Shown here in pieces: positions 60,640 to 64,000 of a stretch of 64,000 nucleotides of DNA; positions within the stretch are counted from its first letter, which is position 1, and each line of letters opens with the position of its first letter. The stretch covers positions 28,347,501 to 28,411,500 of the forward strand of contig NC_065577.1 in assembly GCF_937616625.2 (NCBI RefSeq), read 5' to 3'. A model generated the notes under the pieces. That model ran no database searches. It was not told the DNA's origin and saw only the letters and a list, made by a program, of their open reading frames with translations. The stretch is from Mercurialis annua. Lineage: Eukaryota; Streptophyta; Magnoliopsida; Malpighiales; Euphorbiaceae. The position numbers and the translations under genes were made by a program.

Positions 60640-60905
60640 ACAGCCAGGAAATAAACAAACCCCAAAAAATTAACAGCAAACAAAAAAAATATACGAACAC
60701 CCCGAGAAGACAGAACAACCGGGAAATAGAGACACCCCATAAAATGAACAGCGCATAAAAAATATACGGACACCCCGGAAGATGAACAACCAAAAAATAC
60801 AGACAATCCTGAAAACAAACAGAAAAAATACAGATAGACAACCATGAATGACAGACAATATTGAAAAAAGACAAAAAATATAGATGGACAGCCAAGAACG
60901 ACAGA
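60640..60905. repeat. Imperfect A-rich repeats in element G
   Basis: Repeated aaaaaatatacggacaccccg and aaaatacagacaa phrases of roughly 50-60 bases, in the 3' untranslated part of G. Confidence 0.6.
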
Positions 60906-60908
60906 ACA

Positions 60909-61340
60909 AGTCCCAGAGCCTTCAGAGTAAGACCAAGAGCCTTCAGAGCAAACCCAGAGAATCAGAACAAGTCTCAGAGCCTTCAAAATAAGACCTTGAG
61001 CCTCCTGAGCAAACTCAGAGAATCAGAGTAAGACCCAAAGCCTCTAGAACGAATCCAGAAAATCAGAACAAGTCCCAAGGCCTTTAGACAAGTCCCAGAC
61101 CCTTCAGACAATGACCTAGAGCCTTCAGGCTTGTTATATAGCCTTCAAACAAAGACCCAGAACCTTCAGACAAGTCCTAGAGCCTTCAAACAACTCCCAG
61201 AGCCTTCAAACAAGTCCCAGAGCCTTCAAACAAGTCCCAGAGCCTTCACACAAAGACACAGAGCCTTCAAACAAGACCCAGAGCCTTCAGACAAGTCCTA
61301 GAGCCTTCAGACAAGTCCAAGAGCCTTCAAAATATACCCG
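60909..61340. repeat. 20 bp tandem repeat field in element G
   Basis: Many copies of agagccttcaaacaagtccc, perfect around 61200-61240 and 20-24 bp in period elsewhere. Variable tandem arrays between the last ORF and the 3' LTR are known in Ogre/Tat elements. Confidence 0.88.
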
Positions 61341-61389
61341 GAGAATTGCCTAGAAGACGGGATCTAAAAGAGACAGACTCTCCAGATGG

Positions 61390-61530
61390 CATAAAGACGC
61401 CAAAGCACAGTAGAGAAACACCAAAATATGGTATAGAGACACCATAAGTGGTAGAAAGACGCTAAAGCCTGATGGAAAACATCAGCATACGGTAGAAAGA
61501 CACCGAAGCCTGGTAGAGAGACATCAGCAT
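61390..61530. repeat. Short imperfect repeats before the element G polypurine tract
   Basis: Ggtagaaagacaccaaagcc-like units, about four diverged copies. Confidence 0.55.
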
Positions 61531-61899
61531 CCGTTAAGCGTGGAATAATTAACAAAATCCAGACACCTATGTGATATATGTGGCCATTGGGACGGCCAAG
61601 GGATCCTGTCTGTCTATTAGATAGTCTCGGATAGGACAATTACCAGGATTCAAGCCATCGGACCACTCTCGGGACGGCCGAGAGTTTATAGCTCCATTCA
61701 ACGGGGCAAGCACTCAGGCAGCTCGGGCTCAACGTCACCTATGAAAACTACTCCCAGCCAGATGCGCAGTAGGCCAGAACCAGAGGTGCATGAGGCCAGA
61801 GTCATGCACCATAGCAGGTAATGCTCATGTCTAACGGCAAGTTTCTTCTTTAACAAAAATTGACCTACTTCGTCTATTCTCGTTAAAGAGGGGGCAAAC

Positions 61900-64000
61900 T
61901 ATAGACACTTATTTTTTGGACAGGTAAAAAGTGATAAGGAACCGAAGTATCCAATGATGATTTCCAGAGAAACCCGTCTAGATGACGAGCTTTCAATTCG
62001 CTTGCTGGAATCTAAGCAAGCGTAATCTGTGCACAGTTGCAAACTTGGAGGGTTAAAATGTAATTAGGCGTAACTAGCCCATAAAAATCCAAAGAAATTG
62101 TAATCAAAGTATTGAAAATGGACTAATTGTCATATCTTAGAAGTTTATGGGCCAATTTGCAAGTTTGACGGACTGAAAGGTACTTTAATCAAACCTATTG
62201 GGCCCGAGGAACCTTTTTGAACACTTTTGGGCACCAAAACGCACTTTTAGCAATCTTTTACTTAGCCACCAATTTTAAATCCGAATTTAATTAAAAAGAT
62301 AGAGCTTAAAGCTAATCTCAACACTTAATAACTGATCACTTCACACACTTTCACCCTAGAATATTCTAGAATGTTCTAGAAGATTCTAGGAAACCCTAGG
62401 TCATCCCTAATCACTATAAATACAACCTTAAGCAAGCCTGGCTAAAGGTGGCACACAAACCCTAAAAATAGACAGTAGAATTCGGCCACCACACACACAC
62501 ACTAAAATCCAGTCCTGAATACACTAAACACGTGTAAATTCTCCAAGAACGGGACATCCGCACGGATTCGAAGTTAGATTCCGCATCCACTTCGCCAGCA
62601 AACGAGCCAAGGACTCAGACCGGTAATTCTGAGGACCCTCTATCATAATTCCTTTCATGAATATCATAATTGTTGTAATTGTGTATTTTAAGATGTATTG
62701 CTAGCTTATGTGCTAATTTTAGCTATAGAATAAATAGCTTAATCATTAAATTTCTAATCACCATAAAATTTGATGAAAAAGCATGTTAATCACTACAATT
62801 AGCTGTTTTTAATGTTCACAGTCAGAAAACAATCAATTAGATACCTTAGAATGCATGTTTCTAGGTGTATTTTTGCTAATTTTGCCATAAACATAGTTGC
62901 TGCCCCGAAATAATTTTTTGCCTAGATGCGCTTTAAAAACTCTGAAATTGATGTTTTTAGATTCATTGTTCGATTTTATGCGGTTTTGACTATTTTTACA
63001 TGAGAAACGGACTTGAAACGAGTGAGAACGAAGCAAAACAAAATCTAAGAACTGCTGCCGCTGCCGCCACCCTATCCTGCCGGCGCCGGCACTATGAACC
63101 GGCGCCATGCTCCTCCTTTGCCAGATTCCAGATTCGCTTCCTAGATCCTCCAAACTACGATCCAAACTTCAAAACAGGTTTCTGGGCCCATCCGGACTCC
63201 AAATCAGGCCCAGTTTAAACCCAGACATAGCTAATCCAATGTAGTTTTATATTCTGTAATGTAACGGGCCAGACCCGATGTAAAACGGACTCAGAAGTTA
63301 AGATATGTAACATAGTGTATAAACCGTGCCCAAGAGCTTGAGGCCCAGCAAACCAGCAACTTCCAGAGACGATTTTGGGCTAACTTAAACTCAAAATCGA
63401 CTCCAGATTGAACCACTAGAACCAGATCGACGAGACGCACAACTCATATGATCTGATCGAGAGCCCATTCTAACCGGACCGATGGTGAAAACCCGCACGA
63501 GTGCCAGGCACTCAAAGTCGACGAGGTTTAAAAGTATTCCTAACAATGTATGTATATCCAACTGCCGCTAAGCATGCCAGCAATGTTTACTGCTTTCCAA
63601 AAGCATTCCAAATCCAATAATAACCGGTTATAGGACTAATCACCTAAAATTGGCCCATTAATGCAATTCCATCCCATCACTTAAACATCGTAGGACTAAT
63701 ACGAAAAAGTAGTAATGGTTGTATAGGTTTTTCAAGACTCACCTAATAAAATCAATCAATCACATTTATACATCCGGTTTTAGGCTTTGTGCATGTAATC
63801 AATTCAGACCAGCAAGACTTATGCTACTTGCTACAAACCTCTAAGGCTAGATGTATGCTTAGGAGTACCTGCTACTTGCCTCAAATGTCAGTCTAGATCG
63901 ATTCATATGCGCGTCAAACGTGTTTACTGCTTTCATACATGTTTATTTACAGCTTTCATATCATGTGAACTGCATATACTGTTGAGATGAGATATAAAAC
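61900..64000 (+). repeat. Element G 3' LTR (runs off the window)
   Basis: It starts TATAGACACTT (family TGTAGACACC). It includes a TATAAATA box at 62415-62422, absent from the 5' LTR, and a GC-rich palindromic patch (gccggcgccggc, about 63079-63090). By alignment with 50462, about 250 bases are missing beyond the edge. Confidence 0.85.
62415..62422 (+). promoter_or_regulatory. TATA box of the element G 3' LTR
   Basis: TATAAATA in ctaatcactataaatacaac, followed by a plausible transcribed leader. It lies in the segment missing from the 5' LTR. Confidence 0.6.

Larger units (their letters stand above)
49215..64000 (+). mobile_element. Tat/Ogre-like LTR retrotransposon G (3' LTR incomplete)
   Basis: 5' LTR 49215-50711 and 3' LTR from 61900 to the window edge share TGTAGACACC...ggacaggtaaaaagtgataag. 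The primer-binding site tggcgactccactggga (50713-50729) is the tRNA-Arg-like type seen in Tat/Ogre elements, not iMet. The purine tract agagggggc lies just before 61900. The internal 11 kb holds a sense plant-mobile-domain-like ORF, an antisense one, and tandem repeats, but no recognisable gag knuckle, protease, RT or integrase. Solo LTR H is nested inside. Confidence 0.85.

Noticed and set aside
60483..60986. 167-codon minus-strand Phe/Cys/Ser-rich ORF with apparent membrane segments
   Set aside because: It translates a tandem-repeat, A-rich region; the repeated protein phrases come from DNA repeats rather than a gene.
63000..63218. Short plus-strand ORF in the element G 3' LTR
   Set aside because: It crosses a GC-rich palindromic patch in an LTR and has no homologous pattern.

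Overview
The window is repeat-rich nuclear DNA of a flowering plant. The evidence is spliced genes with GT-AG introns, a plant terpene synthase, a Stowaway MITE, Ty1/copia and Ty3/gypsy LTR elements nested in one another, a Helitron, and captured plastid psaA/rps4 DNA. I see no tRNA or rRNA gene, CRISPR array, operon or prokaryotic feature. The terpene synthase is most like the casbene synthase branch known from Euphorbiaceae, so a eudicot is likely; the family cannot be fixed from this sequence alone.

Host gene (about 0.5-3.5 kb). One apparently intact diterpene synthase gene on the + strand has six exons and 604 codons. It carries a plastid transit-like N-terminus. A Stowaway MITE, itself inside an older AT-rich repeat, enlarges its fifth intron. 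Nothing else in the window looks like an intact single-copy host gene.

3.9-6.5 kb. An old LINE-type reverse transcriptase tail (zf-RVT domain, minus strand) is split by a roughly 2 kb Helitron that ends in a GC hairpin plus CTAG and contains a 306 bp tandem duplication.

6.5-31.9 kb. This is a stack of nested insertions, most dated by target site duplications (TSDs). A reverse gypsy-type LTR (A) was hit by a forward solo LTR of the same superfamily (B, TSD ACAAT). B was hit by a hAT-type foldback element (TSD GTCAATGG), by a full-length but dead copia element (TSD AATGG), and by a copia-type solo LTR with minisatellites. The copia 3' LTR was then hit by a young gypsy-type element lacking a recognisable pol (L), whose 5' LTR was clipped by a microhomology deletion.

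31.9-36.5 kb. Unassigned AT-rich DNA holds a Mutator-type MITE with a 9 bp TSD, a small orphan ORF and remnants of gypsy internal sequence.

36.5-49.2 kb. A gypsy-type element (D) with a primer-binding site and a decayed gag carries, in its 5' LTR, a 5.1 kb copia-like gag-only element (E, TSD CCACT). The gag of E contains a chimaeric plastid insert, psaA fused to rps4, and this is the most striking object in the window. Further gypsy LTR pieces (J, F) follow.

49.2-64 kb. A large Tat/Ogre-like element (G) runs off the right edge. It has a sense ORF related to plant mobile domain/DUF7745 proteins, an antisense intron-bearing plant mobile domain gene, two tandem-repeat fields and no recognisable pol. 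Its 5' LTR has lost the segment with the TATA box. A solo gypsy LTR (H, TSD GACAC) sits inside it.

There is no coordinated pathway across the window. One plausible biosynthetic gene sits at the left edge of a roughly 60 kb block of nested, mostly dead or non-autonomous mobile DNA.
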